Source of the DNA: Streptomyces sp. NRRL B-3428
Lineage (GTDB): Bacteria > Actinomycetota > Actinomycetes > Streptomycetales > Streptomycetaceae
Assembly: GCA_000721375.1 (NCBI GenBank)
Contig: JOGW01000009.1
Location: forward strand, 62,001-126,000
Direction: 5' to 3'
Length of the DNA stretch: 64,000 bases
Part shown: piece after piece, positions 8,498 through 17,551 of the stretch
Numbering within the stretch: the stretch's first letter is position 1
How the letters are laid out: each line of letters begins with the position of its first letter
Translations under genes and position numbers: made by a program
The notes under the pieces: generated by a model
The model's database searches: none
What the model was told of the DNA's origin: nothing
Seen by the model: only the letters and a program-made list of their open reading frames with translations

Positions 8498-9349
8498 CTA
8501 GACGAGATTGAGCGCATCGCGGCCGAGGGGCGGGACGAGCCCCTCGGCCGCGGCGCGTGTGAGGAGCCCGCGGATCGCCGCATGGCCGTCCTCGCCGAGG
8601 TCGGCGGTGAACTCGTTGACGTAGAGCCCGATGTGCTGGTCGGCGACGGCGGGGTCCATCTCCTGCGCGTGCTCAAGTACGTACGCGCGCGAGGCCTCCG
8701 GGTCATCCCAGGCCATACGGACCGAGGAGCGGGCCGCGTCGGCAAGGGACTTGAGGGTCCCCTCGCCCAGTGAGCGCTTGGCGATGATCGCGCCGAGCGG
8801 GATGGGCAGACCGGTGGTCTGCTCCCAGTGCACGCCCATGTCGGCCAGGCAGTGCAGGCCGTAGTTCTGGTACGTGAAGCGCGCCTCGTGGATGACCAGT
8901 CCCGCGTCCACACGGCCGTCGCGTACGGCGGGCATGATCTCGTGGAACGGCATGACCACGATCTCGCCGACGTCGCCCGGCAGCGTGTCCGCGGCCCAGA
9001 GGCGGAAGAGCAGATACGCGGTGGACTTCTCGCTCGGTACGGCGACGGTCTTGCCCGTCAAGTCGACATCCGCCTCGCGGGTGAGCACCAGCGGTCCGCA
9101 GCCGCGGCCGAGCGCGCCGCCGCAGGGGAGCAGGGCGTACTCGTCGAGGACGTACGGCAGGACCGCGTACGAGACCTTGAGGATGTCGAACTCGCCGCGC
9201 TCCGCCATCCCGTTGGTGATGTCGATGTCCGCGAACGTGACGTCGAGCCCGGGCGCCCCGGGGACCAGACCGTGGGCCCAGGCGTGGAAGACGAAGGTGT
9301 CGTTGGGGCAGGGCGAGTAGGCGATACGCAGATTCTGCTCAGAGGTCAT
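8498..9349 (-). CDS. mqnD: 1,4-dihydroxy-6-naphthoate synthase, futalosine pathway
   Basis: MqnD turns cyclic dehypoxanthinyl futalosine into 1,4-dihydroxy-6-naphthoate in the futalosine route to menaquinone. The 283-residue product has the family mark SPCPNDTFVFHAW near the N-terminus, and the periplasmic-binding-protein-like fold is indicated by DILKVSYAVLPYV, GLVIHEARFTYQ and GLPIPLGAI. The conserved His in VIHEAR fits the catalytic His of the family. The start overlaps the end of mqnB by 11 bases, so the two are translationally coupled. This pathway is the normal menaquinone route in Streptomyces. Confidence 0.95.
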   Translation of the reverse strand: MTSEQNLRIAYSPCPNDTFVFHAWAHGLVPGAPGLDVTFADIDITNGMAERGEFDILKVSYAVLPYVLDEYALLPCGGALGRGCGPLVLTREADVDLTGKTVAVPSEKSTAYLLFRLWAADTLPGDVGEIVVMPFHEIMPAVRDGRVDAGLVIHEARFTYQNYGLHCLADMGVHWEQTTGLPIPLGAIIAKRSLGEGTLKSLADAARSSVRMAWDDPEASRAYVLEHAQEMDPAVADQHIGLYVNEFTADLGEDGHAAIRGLLTRAAAEGLVPPLGRDALNLV

Positions 9350-10001
9350 GACCGGTCCAACTCTCCAGTACGGGCGCCGACTTCCCGAAACCGTCGGTGA
9401 GTGCCTTCAGCGCGTCCCCGATCCGCCAGGCGGAGCGGTCGCGGGGGCCGACGGGGTTGGAGACGGCGCGGATCTCGACGACGGCGACGCCCTGCGCCGC
9501 GGCCGCCTCGGCGACCCCGAAGCCCTCCATCGCCTCGATCAGGGCTCCTGGGTGGTGGGCCGCGAGCTCCTCGGCGCGGGCCGCGGACCCGGTGACCGTG
9601 GAGACGGTGAGCACCGTGCCGGTGCGGGCGCCGGTGGCGGCCGCCAGGTCCCGTACGAGGGAAGCGGGCGGCTCGTGGCGCACGGTGCCGAAACCGAGGT
9701 CCGTGACCGGCACGAAGCCCTCGGGGGTCTGCGCGCCGAGGTCGGCCGCGACGATCGCGGTGGACAGGGCCAGCGAGCCCACCGGGGCGGCGGGCGCGAA
9801 CCCGCCGCCGATACCGGCGGAGACGACGAGCCCGTAGGGCCGGCCGCCGAGTGCGGCGGCGGTCAGCTCACGGGCCGTGGCGGCCGCGGCGGCGGCAGGG
9901 CCGACGCCGGCCGCGATCACGTCGAGGGCGGGAGCGCCGGCGCGGACGGCTTCCGCCTCCGCCGGCACCGCGGTCACGACCAGGACGCGCATCGCCATCA
10001 C
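9339..10001 (-). CDS. mqnB: Futalosine hydrolase
   Basis: MqnB removes hypoxanthine from futalosine. The 220-residue protein has the nucleoside phosphorylase/hydrolase fold: VLVVTAVPAEAEAV at the N-terminus, GIGGGFAP in the nucleobase region, and EAMEGFGVAEAA with the Glu that contacts ribose. It starts at GTG 10001, six bases after the stop of the DUF2771 gene, and overlaps mqnD at its 3' end. A second in-frame ATG lies one codon in and another two codons further. The pair mqnB-mqnD supports electron transport through menaquinone. Confidence 0.92.
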   Translation of the reverse strand: MMAMRVLVVTAVPAEAEAVRAGAPALDVIAAGVGPAAAAAATARELTAAALGGRPYGLVVSAGIGGGFAPAAPVGSLALSTAIVAADLGAQTPEGFVPVTDLGFGTVRHEPPASLVRDLAAATGARTGTVLTVSTVTGSAARAEELAAHHPGALIEAMEGFGVAEAAAAQGVAVVEIRAVSNPVGPRDRSAWRIGDALKALTDGFGKSAPVLESWTGHDL

Positions 10002-10007
10002 CGGCTC

Positions 10008-10496
10008 TTACGCGTCGGCGTTCTCGAGCTTGAAGTTCCAGACGCCCTTGTACTTCTCGCCGGTCTTGTCCTGCTCGACGACGCTGATGTACAGGGTCTT
10101 CGGGGCGGCCTGGCCCTGCTGCGGGGCGAAGAGGTCGATGCCCTCGAAGGCGTAGTACGTCTTCTTGTACGGGTTCGTGGCCTGCTGGCCGTTGATCCAC
10201 AGCGCCCAGCCGGTCTCGGCGACCTTGGGGTCGACGCCGATGCGCAGCGTCTCGCCGCCCTTGACCTTGATGGTCTTCGAGGACTTCTTCATGGCGCAGA
10301 GGGCTGCTTCCTTGGCGCCGAGGTTCTTGTCGTGCTCGTAGCAGGTCGCGTCGGTCGACACCGAGTCGCTGCCGAAGGTGACGGTCGCGACGGGGCTCGG
10401 CTTCTCGCACGCGGAGAGCACGAGCAGGCCGGCCGAAACAGCGCCAAGGGTGGCCGCGACGCGGCGGCTCTTGGCAGAGAAGCGCAGGGAGGTCAT
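10008..10496 (-). CDS. DUF2771 lipoprotein
   Basis: A 162-residue exported lipoprotein. A basic N-terminus is followed by a hydrophobic stretch and a lipobox LSAC at about residues 27-30, so the mature protein would be lipid-anchored on the outer face of the membrane. The remainder is polar with Cys pairs (ATCYEH and ALCAMK) and a C-terminal beta-rich region, which matches the actinobacterial DUF2771 family. The stop is six bases from mqnB, so the gene probably shares a transcript with the menaquinone genes. Function is unknown. Confidence 0.85.
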   Translation of the reverse strand: MTSLRFSAKSRRVAATLGAVSAGLLVLSACEKPSPVATVTFGSDSVSTDATCYEHDKNLGAKEAALCAMKKSSKTIKVKGGETLRIGVDPKVAETGWALWINGQQATNPYKKTYYAFEGIDLFAPQQGQAAPKTLYISVVEQDKTGEKYKGVWNFKLENADA

Positions 10497-10588
10497 GGCG
10501 GAAGGCTATCGGGCGGGTCGGTGCGTACGGCCAGGTGGGTACGGCGTGGCGGTCCTCGGGCCACCCGGGCTGCAGAGCCGTGTGCGCC

Positions 10589-11956
10589 CTAGGCGACGCG
10601 TGGGCGGGCGGAGCCGTGGCGGGCCGCGCCGAGGAGTCCGCGCAGCGTCGCGAGCCACGCGGCGCCGACGATCGCCCCGGCCACCGCGAAGCCCAGTACG
10701 CCGTTGAGCGGCAGCACTATCCCGATCGCGCCGCCCACCACCCAGGCCATCTGGAGCAGGGTCTCGGAACGGGCGAAGGCGGAGTTGCGTACCTGCTCGG
10801 GCACATCGCGCTGGATCATCGCGTCGAGGGCGAGCTTGGCGAGCGCCTGGGCCGCGCCCACGACCGCGCCGAGCGTGGCGACGAGCGGAGCGCCGAAGAA
10901 CGCCGCCGCGGTGATCGCCACCCCGGTCGTCGCGGCCGCGACGGTCACGATGATGAGCTCGGGCGCCCGGCCGCGCAGGGCCGCGCCGACCGCCGTGCCC
11001 AGGGCGTTCCCGATCCCGGCCGCGACGGCGACCATCCCGAGCGAGACGGCGGCGCTCTGCCCGGGGAAGGGGTCCTCGCGCAGCAGGAACGCGAGGAAGA
11101 AGATCAGGAACCCGGACAGACAGCGCAGTCCCGCATTGGCCGCGAGGCCGTGCGTGACCCCCGGTCCGACGGTCCGCAGGCCCGGCTTCCTGCCGTGCTC
11201 GCGGTGCAGATGCTCCTCGTCGGAGGCGAGCAGCGCCTTGTCCTCACCCTTCGCGGAGTCGACCTTGTGCGGCAGCGTGAAGGAGAGAAAGGTCCCGATG
11301 ACGAAGAGGGAGAACGCCGCGTACAGCGGCCAGCGCTCGTCGAGCTGATGCAGACCCGCGCCGAGCGGTGCGGCGAGACCGGTGGCGAGCAGCCCGCCGA
11401 GCGTCACCCGCGAGTTCGCCTTCACCAGCGAGAACGTCGGTGGCAGCAGCCTCGGCACGACAGCGCTTCTGACCACGCCGTACGCCTTGGAAGCGACCAG
11501 GACGCCGAGCGCCGCCGGATAGAGCTCCAGGCTTCCCGAGGCGACCGCGCCCGCGAGCATCAGCGCGAGCAGGGCTCTGGCGAGCATCGCGGCGGCCATC
11601 GCGGCGCGCCGGCCGTGCGGGAGGCGGTCCAGGAGCGGGCCGATCACCGGGGCGAGCAGGGTGAAGGGCGCCATCGTTATGGCCAGATAGAGGGCGACAC
11701 GGCCACGGGCCTCGTCCGTCGGTACGGAGAAGAAGACGGTCGAGGCGAGGGCGACGGTGACCAGCATGTCGCCGGCGCTGTTCACGGCGTGCAGCTCGAT
11801 CAGCTTGCCGAGTCCGGACTCTCCCGCACCGTGCGCGTTTGTGACCTTGCGGATACCTCGTCCCGTTTTCGCGAAGGGCGTGGTCAGGACGCGGCCCGCG
11901 GCCCGGCCCGCCTTGCGCACCGCATCGCCCGACACACGTGAACCCGAGATGGTCAC
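10589..11956 (-). CDS. MFS transporter
   Basis: The 455-residue product has about twelve membrane helices, beginning near residue 55 after a basic cytoplasmic N-terminus. A central polar loop (VDSAKGEDKALL and onward) separates the two halves. The RLPHGRRAAMAAAM segment is the loop 2-3 signature of the family. GTG 11956 is the best start because the open frame before it lacks coding character. It lies upstream of the DUF2771 lipoprotein in the same direction. The substrate cannot be inferred. Confidence 0.85.
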   Translation of the reverse strand: MTISGSRVSGDAVRKAGRAAGRVLTTPFAKTGRGIRKVTNAHGAGESGLGKLIELHAVNSAGDMLVTVALASTVFFSVPTDEARGRVALYLAITMAPFTLLAPVIGPLLDRLPHGRRAAMAAAMLARALLALMLAGAVASGSLELYPAALGVLVASKAYGVVRSAVVPRLLPPTFSLVKANSRVTLGGLLATGLAAPLGAGLHQLDERWPLYAAFSLFVIGTFLSFTLPHKVDSAKGEDKALLASDEEHLHREHGRKPGLRTVGPGVTHGLAANAGLRCLSGFLIFFLAFLLREDPFPGQSAAVSLGMVAVAAGIGNALGTAVGAALRGRAPELIIVTVAAATTGVAITAAAFFGAPLVATLGAVVGAAQALAKLALDAMIQRDVPEQVRNSAFARSETLLQMAWVVGGAIGIVLPLNGVLGFAVAGAIVGAAWLATLRGLLGAARHGSARPRVA

Positions 11957-12312
11957 CCCGACATAGTGCCCCAACGCGCCCGTATGAGGCGCCCGGCGGA
12001 CGAAGAGCGAATGAAGACAGGCTCTTGGACCCCCGCGGAACACCTGCCCTGCGGGTGTGGAGGGAACCCTCTTGGGCACGCGACAACCGATGCCATGTGG
12101 GCCTCGGCCTCCGGAGGGGGTAGCGTGCGTAGCGCGCCTGCGGCGGTTGGTCTTGGCCGCGCGCCTCTTCGCGATCCCGCAGAATGGATTGTGTAGGTGC
12201 GCCCGAGAGTGACCGGGCGCGGACGTCGACGCGGCCCTTCGGTCCGCTCCGTCCGCCCCGTCGCCGGGCTGTGGCGCACCCGAGGACACGGCGTAGGAGA
12301 GAAGCGATACCT
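11957..12312. other. Intergenic region between divergent MFS and DUF3027 genes
   Basis: This 356-base stretch must hold both divergent promoters. A short hairpin (ACACC near 12039 with GGGTGT near 12053) is the only clear structure. No convincing ORF with a ribosome site, no RNA gene and no strong -35/-10 pair was found. The right end has a GGAGAG ribosome site for DUF3027. Confidence 0.5.
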
Positions 12313-13239
12313 GTGAGCGCAGCGACAACGCGAAGCCGCACCCCCGACCGCCTGTGCGCCGAGGCGGTTGACCTCGCGAGGGAGGCCGCCGAGGAGGCCG
12401 CCTTCCCCGGCGTCGTCGGAGAGCATGTCTCCGCCGTCTCCGAAGGCGACCGGGTGGTCACCCACTTCTTCGAGTGCAAGGAACCGGGCTACCGGGGCTG
12501 GCGCTGGGCGGTGACGGTGGCGCGGGCATCCCGTGCGAAGTTCGTCACCCTCGACGAAACGGTGCTGCTGCCCGGCCCGGACTCCCTGCTCGCCCCCGAG
12601 TGGGTGCCGTGGAGCGAGCGGCTTCGCCCCGGCGACATGGGTCCCGGCGACCTGCTGCCCACCGAGGCCGACGATCTGCGTCTGGAGCCGGGTTACTCCG
12701 GCGAGGACACGCCCCCGCCGAACTCCGCCGTCTCCGAGGATCTCGCCGAGCTGGTCGAGGCGGAGGACGCCGAGGTCACCGACGGTCCGCCGGCTCCCTA
12801 CGTGGTGCCTCCGACCCGCGGTTCGATCGCTTCCGTCGCCGAGGAACTCGGCATGCGCCGCGCGCGTGTGCTTTCCCGCTACGGGCTGCATGTCGCGGCC
12901 GACCGCTGGGAGGAGTCCTTCGGCGCGAAGACCCCGATGGCTCAGGCGGCTCCCTCCTCCTGCATGTCCTGCGGCTTCCTGGTCCCGCTGGGCGGGTCCC
13001 TGCGGCAGGCGTTCGGTGTCTGCGCGAACGAGTTCGGGCCCGCGGACGGGCGGGTCGTCTCGCTGTCGTACGGGTGCGGTGGGCACTCGGAGGCGGCGGT
13101 GATGCCGAAGCCGCCGACGCCTTCGCAGCCGGTGATCGACGAGTTCCATGTGGATCCGATGCCGTTGCGGCCGGATGCGGACTCGGGGTCTGTGACGGTG
13201 GGAGCGGGTTCCGTGTCGGAGGACTTGGGGCACTCGTAG
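12313..13239 (+). CDS. DUF3027 protein with Cys-rich zinc-finger-like segment
   Basis: The 308-residue protein starts at GTG 12313 after a GGAGAG ribosome site. The open frame upstream to 12184 is not used. The N-terminal half holds the DUF3027 core (HFFECKEPGYRGWRWAV, then FVTLDETVLLPG). The C-terminal half has a CMSCGF pair followed by further Cys residues (FGVCANEFGP, SYGCGG), a pattern that suggests a structural zinc site. No signal peptide or membrane helix is present. It lies just before a large GHKL ATPase in the same direction, and the two may form one unit. Function is unknown. Confidence 0.85.
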   Translation: MSAATTRSRTPDRLCAEAVDLAREAAEEAAFPGVVGEHVSAVSEGDRVVTHFFECKEPGYRGWRWAVTVARASRAKFVTLDETVLLPGPDSLLAPEWVPWSERLRPGDMGPGDLLPTEADDLRLEPGYSGEDTPPPNSAVSEDLAELVEAEDAEVTDGPPAPYVVPPTRGSIASVAEELGMRRARVLSRYGLHVAADRWEESFGAKTPMAQAAPSSCMSCGFLVPLGGSLRQAFGVCANEFGPADGRVVSLSYGCGGHSEAAVMPKPPTPSQPVIDEFHVDPMPLRPDADSGSVTVGAGSVSEDLGHS

Positions 13240-13360
13240 GGCTGCGGCCTGGTTGCAGAGTGCGGGTGGGTGGTGCCTGGGGCAGGGGCTGGTTCGCCCG
13301 AACCGGTACCGTCACCCCTGCCCGACCCCCAGTGCCCCCGCCGGAAAGAGTTGACCCACC

Positions 13361-16300
13361 GTGACCGACCCCTTCGGCAGCGCACGGCTTCGACGCGGCG
13401 TGCTCGACGCGTGGGCCGCCTCGCCCGCACGGTTTCGTGAGGACGCCAACGCCGAGGAGGACCTCGCCCTCGGCGGCTACCGCGACCGTCTCGTCGTCGA
13501 ATTGGCGCAGAACGCCGCCGACGCCGCCGCACGCAGGCACGAGCAGGGCCGTCTGCGCCTCACGCTCAAGGACGGCGTGCTCGCCGCCGCCAACACCGGC
13601 GCCACCCTCGACGCGGCCGGCGTCGAGTCGCTGAGCACGCTGCGCGCGAGCGCCAAGCGCGAGGACGTCCAGGGCGCTGTGGGCCGCTTCGGTGTCGGCT
13701 TCGCCGCCGTACTCGCCGTATCCGACGAACCCGCCGTCATCGGACGGATGGGCGGTGTGCGCTGGTCGCTCGCCGAGGCGCGCACCCTCGCCGAGGCGAC
13801 CGCGGCCGGGCACCCCGGGCTTGCGGACGAGTTGCGCCGCCGCGAGGGCCATGTCCCGCTGCTCCGGCTCCCGTTCCCCGCCGAGGGCACCGCCCCCGAG
13901 CCGTACGACACCGTCGTGGTGCTGCCGCTGCGTGACGCCGCCGCGACCGCGCTCGCCGAGCAGCTGCTCGCCGCCGTGGACGCCTCCCTGCTGCTGACGC
14001 TGCCCGGCCTGGCCGAAGTCGTGGTCGAGACGGACGCGGGCGTACGGACGATCAGCCGGCACACCGAGGACGACGGACTCGTCCGGATCGAGGACAGCCG
14101 CGACGGCGTCACCCGCTGGCGGATCGTGGCCCACGACGGCCGTACCGACGCCGACTTGCTCAAGGACCGGCCCGTCGAGGAGCGGCTGCGCCCGCACTGG
14201 TCGGTGACCTGGGCCGTTCCCGTGGACGCCGAGGACGCTCCCGAGCGCCCGCGCACCGCCCCCGTCGTGCACGCGCCGACCCCGAGCGACGAGCCGCTCG
14301 GCGTACCGGCCCTGCTCATCGCATCCTTCCCGCTGGACGCGACCCGCCGTCATGTCGCGCCCGGACCGCTCACCGACTTCCTCGTGGGCCGCGCGGCCGC
14401 CGCGTACGCCGAACTCCTCGCCGCATGGCGCCCGGTGTCCACGGGTCTGATCGACCTCGTGCCGGGACCGCTCGGCAAGGGCGAGCTGGACGGCGCCCTG
14501 CGGGCGGCCGTCCTGGAGCTGCTGCCGCGCACCGCCTTCCTTCCGCCCGCACTCACAGCGGCGGACGAGGACGACGAACTCCCCGTCGCTCTGCGCCCGT
14601 TCGAGGCCGAGGTGGTCGAGGGGGCGGGCGCCGAGACCGTACGCGTGCTTGCCGAGGTGCTGCCGACGCTGCTGCCCGCGGGCCTTGAGCGCCGCACCGA
14701 GCTGCGCACCCTGGGCGTGGCCCGGCTGCCGCTGCAGGACGCCATCGACCGGCTCGCGGGTCTGGAGCGCGAGGCGGGCTGGTGGTGGCGCCTCTACGAG
14801 TCGCTCGCCGGTGTGGACCCCGACCGTCTGACCGGACTTCCGGTGCCGCTGGCCGACGGACGTACGACCATCGGGCCCCGCCAGGTCCTCCTGCCGACCG
14901 CCGAAACCCCTTCCGACGCGGCCCAGTTGGCCCGCCTCGGCCTCAAGGTCACCCACCCGGACGCCGCCCACGCGCTCCTGGAGAAGCTCGGCGCGCTCCC
15001 CGCGACGCCGCGTGCGGTCCTGCGGACGCCCCAGGTCAGGGCCGCGGTCGCCGCGTCCCTCGACGGCGGACTCGGTGACGTATGGGACGAGGACGCCCTG
15101 GGTGCCGAAGAGCTGGCGGACGTCGTGCTCGGACTCGCCCGCGACGCCGCGCTCGCGCCGGGCGACGAGCCCTGGCTCGGCGCCCTGGCGCTGCCCGACG
15201 ACGAGGGCGAACTGGCCCCCGCCGGTGAACTCGTCCTGCCCGGCAGCCCGTTCGCCTCCGTGATCCGCCCCGACGAGCTGGGCGAGGTCGACGCCGAGCT
15301 CGCCGAACGCTGGGGCGAGCAGCCGCTGGCCGCGGTCGGCGTGCTCGCGAACTTCGCCCTCGTACGGGCGACCGACGTGGTCCTCGACCCGGACGAACTC
15401 GAGCCGCGCGAGGGCGACTTCGCCGAGCCCGACGACGCGGGTCTGCTCGACGCCGTGGACGTGTGGTGCGAGGACCTCCTCGACACGCTCCCGGACACCC
15501 CGGTGCCGCCCGTCGCCACGGAGCTCGTCGCCGTACGCGACCTCGATCTCGTCGACGACGAGCGCTGGCCCCAGGCGCTCGCCCTGCTCGCCCAGCCGCC
15601 GCTGCGCGACGCCCTCACCCAGCGCGTACGCATCCTGCTGCCGGACGGGACGACGGAGACCGTCCGGCCTTACACGGCCTGGTGGCTGCGCGGTCATCCC
15701 GTGCTCGACGGCCGCCGTCCGGCTGGCCTGCTCGCGGCGGGCGGCGACCCGCTCCTGGCCGGTCTCTACGAGGAGGCGGACGCGAGCGGGTTCGAGGACG
15801 AACAGGTGCTGCGCGCCCTCGGCGTCCGCACGACCGTGGCCTCGCTCCTCGACGAGCCGGGCGGCGCGGCGGAGCTCCTGGACCGCCTCGCGGACCCGTC
15901 GCTGCCCGTCGATTCGGCTCAACTCCACGCCCTTTACGGGGCGCTGGCGGATCTGGACCCCGAGCAGGTCACGCTCCCGGACGAACTCCGTGCGGTCAGG
16001 GACGGCGAGGTCGTCGTGGTCGACGCGGCGGACGCGCTGGTGGCGGACGCCCCCGATCTGCTGCCTTTCGCGGAGGGCCGCCCGCTGCTGCCCGTCGCGC
16101 CCGCGCGGGCCGCGGAGCTCGCGGAGCTCTTCCAGGTACGCCGTCTGAGTTCGGCCGTCACCGGCACCGTCTCGGGCGAGGGGGCGACCCACGAGGTCCC
16201 GCCTTCCGTCCGCACGCTGCTCGGCCCGTCGACCCCCGCCTCGTACCGCGAATACGAGGAACTCCTGGTCGACGGCCTGGAGGTCGACTGGCATCGCGCC

Positions 16301-16453
16301 GCCGACGGCACGGTGCACGCGGCCACCCTCGAGGGAGTCGCGGCGGGTCTCGCCTGGGCCGCGGGGCAGTGGCCGCGCCGCTTCGAGGTGGCGGCGCTCC
16401 TTGAGGACCAGTCGCGGACGGAGGAGTTGGCTCGGGATCGGTGGTTCGACTAG
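13361..16453 (+). CDS. Large GHKL-type (Hsp90/sacsin-like) ATPase protein
   Basis: The 1030-residue protein has an N-terminal Bergerat-fold ATPase. The N-box is in VVELAQNAADAA (about residues 45-56). The glycine-rich lid GRFGVGFAAV lies at about 108-117. This resembles the ATP-binding domain of Hsp90 and the repeat of sacsin, and such Streptomyces genes are often labelled Hsp90-like. The remaining 800 residues show no Hsp90 middle or C-terminal domain and are acidic and rich in Leu, Ala, Asp and Glu. GTG 13361 is the start. It sits 121 bases after DUF3027. A chaperone-like or scaffold role is possible but unproven. Confidence 0.82.
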   Translation: MTDPFGSARLRRGVLDAWAASPARFREDANAEEDLALGGYRDRLVVELAQNAADAAARRHEQGRLRLTLKDGVLAAANTGATLDAAGVESLSTLRASAKREDVQGAVGRFGVGFAAVLAVSDEPAVIGRMGGVRWSLAEARTLAEATAAGHPGLADELRRREGHVPLLRLPFPAEGTAPEPYDTVVVLPLRDAAATALAEQLLAAVDASLLLTLPGLAEVVVETDAGVRTISRHTEDDGLVRIEDSRDGVTRWRIVAHDGRTDADLLKDRPVEERLRPHWSVTWAVPVDAEDAPERPRTAPVVHAPTPSDEPLGVPALLIASFPLDATRRHVAPGPLTDFLVGRAAAAYAELLAAWRPVSTGLIDLVPGPLGKGELDGALRAAVLELLPRTAFLPPALTAADEDDELPVALRPFEAEVVEGAGAETVRVLAEVLPTLLPAGLERRTELRTLGVARLPLQDAIDRLAGLEREAGWWWRLYESLAGVDPDRLTGLPVPLADGRTTIGPRQVLLPTAETPSDAAQLARLGLKVTHPDAAHALLEKLGALPATPRAVLRTPQVRAAVAASLDGGLGDVWDEDALGAEELADVVLGLARDAALAPGDEPWLGALALPDDEGELAPAGELVLPGSPFASVIRPDELGEVDAELAERWGEQPLAAVGVLANFALVRATDVVLDPDELEPREGDFAEPDDAGLLDAVDVWCEDLLDTLPDTPVPPVATELVAVRDLDLVDDERWPQALALLAQPPLRDALTQRVRILLPDGTTETVRPYTAWWLRGHPVLDGRRPAGLLAAGGDPLLAGLYEEADASGFEDEQVLRALGVRTTVASLLDEPGGAAELLDRLADPSLPVDSAQLHALYGALADLDPEQVTLPDELRAVRDGEVVVVDAADALVADAPDLLPFAEGRPLLPVAPARAAELAELFQVRRLSSAVTGTVSGEGATHEVPPSVRTLLGPSTPASYREYEELLVDGLEVDWHRAADGTVHAATLEGVAAGLAWAAGQWPRRFEVAALLEDQSRTEELARDRWFD

Positions 16454-16564
16454 TACAACCATTTGCGCCGGTCAGAGGTCTGGTCCTTCGAGTCAGCAGA
16501 CTCATGGACCACACGGCCCCTGTTCCGCAACAGCGGGCCCACTCTGCCCATGGGGGGCATCACT

Positions 16565-17467
16565 TTGCGCATTCGAGCCACCGCGGCCGCCGTCACCGGC
16601 GCCCTGGCCCTCTCCGCTTTCCTCGTACCGGCGGCCGCTCAGGCGGATGACAGCCGGCAGAGCCGTCTCGACGCGGTGCGGAGCGCGCACGCCGCGTCCA
16701 GCAGCCTGCGGGCCGCCGCCGTCGAGCTGCCGCTCACCTTCTCCGCAGTGAAGGTCAACAGCGGCAAGCCGATCGTGGTCGGCACCACCAACAAGGTCAC
16801 CGTCCCGGTCACCTACACGGTGAACCACGATGCGGCCGTCGACATCTTCGCCGACGACTTCGTCAATGAGGTCATGATCTACCGGGGTTCGTTCAGCGAC
16901 CCGAGCAACGTCCTCTTCGGCGACACCTACCCGAACTGCACCGCGCAGTCCACGACCGTCGCCACCTGCAAGGGCCAGATCGACGTCTACCCGCAGGGCG
17001 AGCTGACCAACGTCGACGCCACGAGCTGGAAGGCCGTCGGTCTCGCGTACGACTTCAACGGTCAGGACCCCACGGACTTCGAGAACGTCGACTGGACCCA
17101 GGTCGACTTCAAGGAGCAGGACCTGGGCACCGCCACCAAGCTCCAGCGCAACTCCCGCCTCACGGTCAACGCCGGCCCCGAGCCGGTGGCCAAGGGCAAG
17201 AAGCTCACCGTCACCGGTGACCTGACCCGGGCCAACTGGGACACGGGCACGTACACGGGCTACACCAGCCAGCCCGTGAAGGTGCAGTTCCGCAAGAAGG
17301 GCACCTCCACCTACACGACGGTGAAGACGGCCTACTCGTCCAGCACGTCCCGCAAGATCAGCACCACGGTCACGGCGTCCACGGACGGCTACTGGCGCCT
17401 GAGCTTCGCCGGTACCTCGACCACGGACCCGTTCACGACCGCGGGTGACTACGTCGACGTGCGCTGA
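16565..17467 (+). CDS. Secreted protein with C-terminal Ig-like domain, paralogue A
   Basis: TTG 16565 is the preferred start because a GGGGGG ribosome site stands six to seven bases before it, as in the paralogue downstream. ATG 16550 is an alternative. Residues 1-27 form a Sec signal peptide ending AAAQA. The mature protein has an N-terminal beta-rich domain of about 170 residues with one Cys pair (PNCTAQ, ATCKGQ). The C-terminal domain of about 100 residues begins PEPVAKGKKLTVTGDL and ends with AGDYVDVR. That domain is nearly repeated in the next gene. Function is unknown; an extracellular or wall role is likely. Confidence 0.8.
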   Translation: MRIRATAAAVTGALALSAFLVPAAAQADDSRQSRLDAVRSAHAASSSLRAAAVELPLTFSAVKVNSGKPIVVGTTNKVTVPVTYTVNHDAAVDIFADDFVNEVMIYRGSFSDPSNVLFGDTYPNCTAQSTTVATCKGQIDVYPQGELTNVDATSWKAVGLAYDFNGQDPTDFENVDWTQVDFKEQDLGTATKLQRNSRLTVNAGPEPVAKGKKLTVTGDLTRANWDTGTYTGYTSQPVKVQFRKKGTSTYTTVKTAYSSSTSRKISTTVTASTDGYWRLSFAGTSTTDPFTTAGDYVDVR

Positions 17468-17490
17468 CCCGCAAGGATCACGCACCACAG

Positions 17491-17521
17491 AGCCCGGTCC
17501 CTCCCGCTGAGGGACCGGGCT
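17491..17521 (+). terminator. Terminator hairpin after secreted paralogue A
   Basis: A perfect 13-bp stem (AGCCCGGTCCCTC against GAGGGACCGGGCT) with a five-base loop lies 24 bases after the stop. There is no U-run, as usual in Streptomyces. It separates the two paralogous genes into independent units. Confidence 0.8.
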
Positions 17522-17551
17522 GCTCACATACAGACCGTGGGGGACTCCCGT

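Noticed and set aside
12776..16462. 1228-codon minus-strand open frame opposite the GHKL ATPase gene
   Set aside because: It is the antisense shadow of the plus-strand gene in high-GC DNA. It lacks domain motifs, is Arg/Gly-rich, and the opposite frame has clear ATPase motifs.
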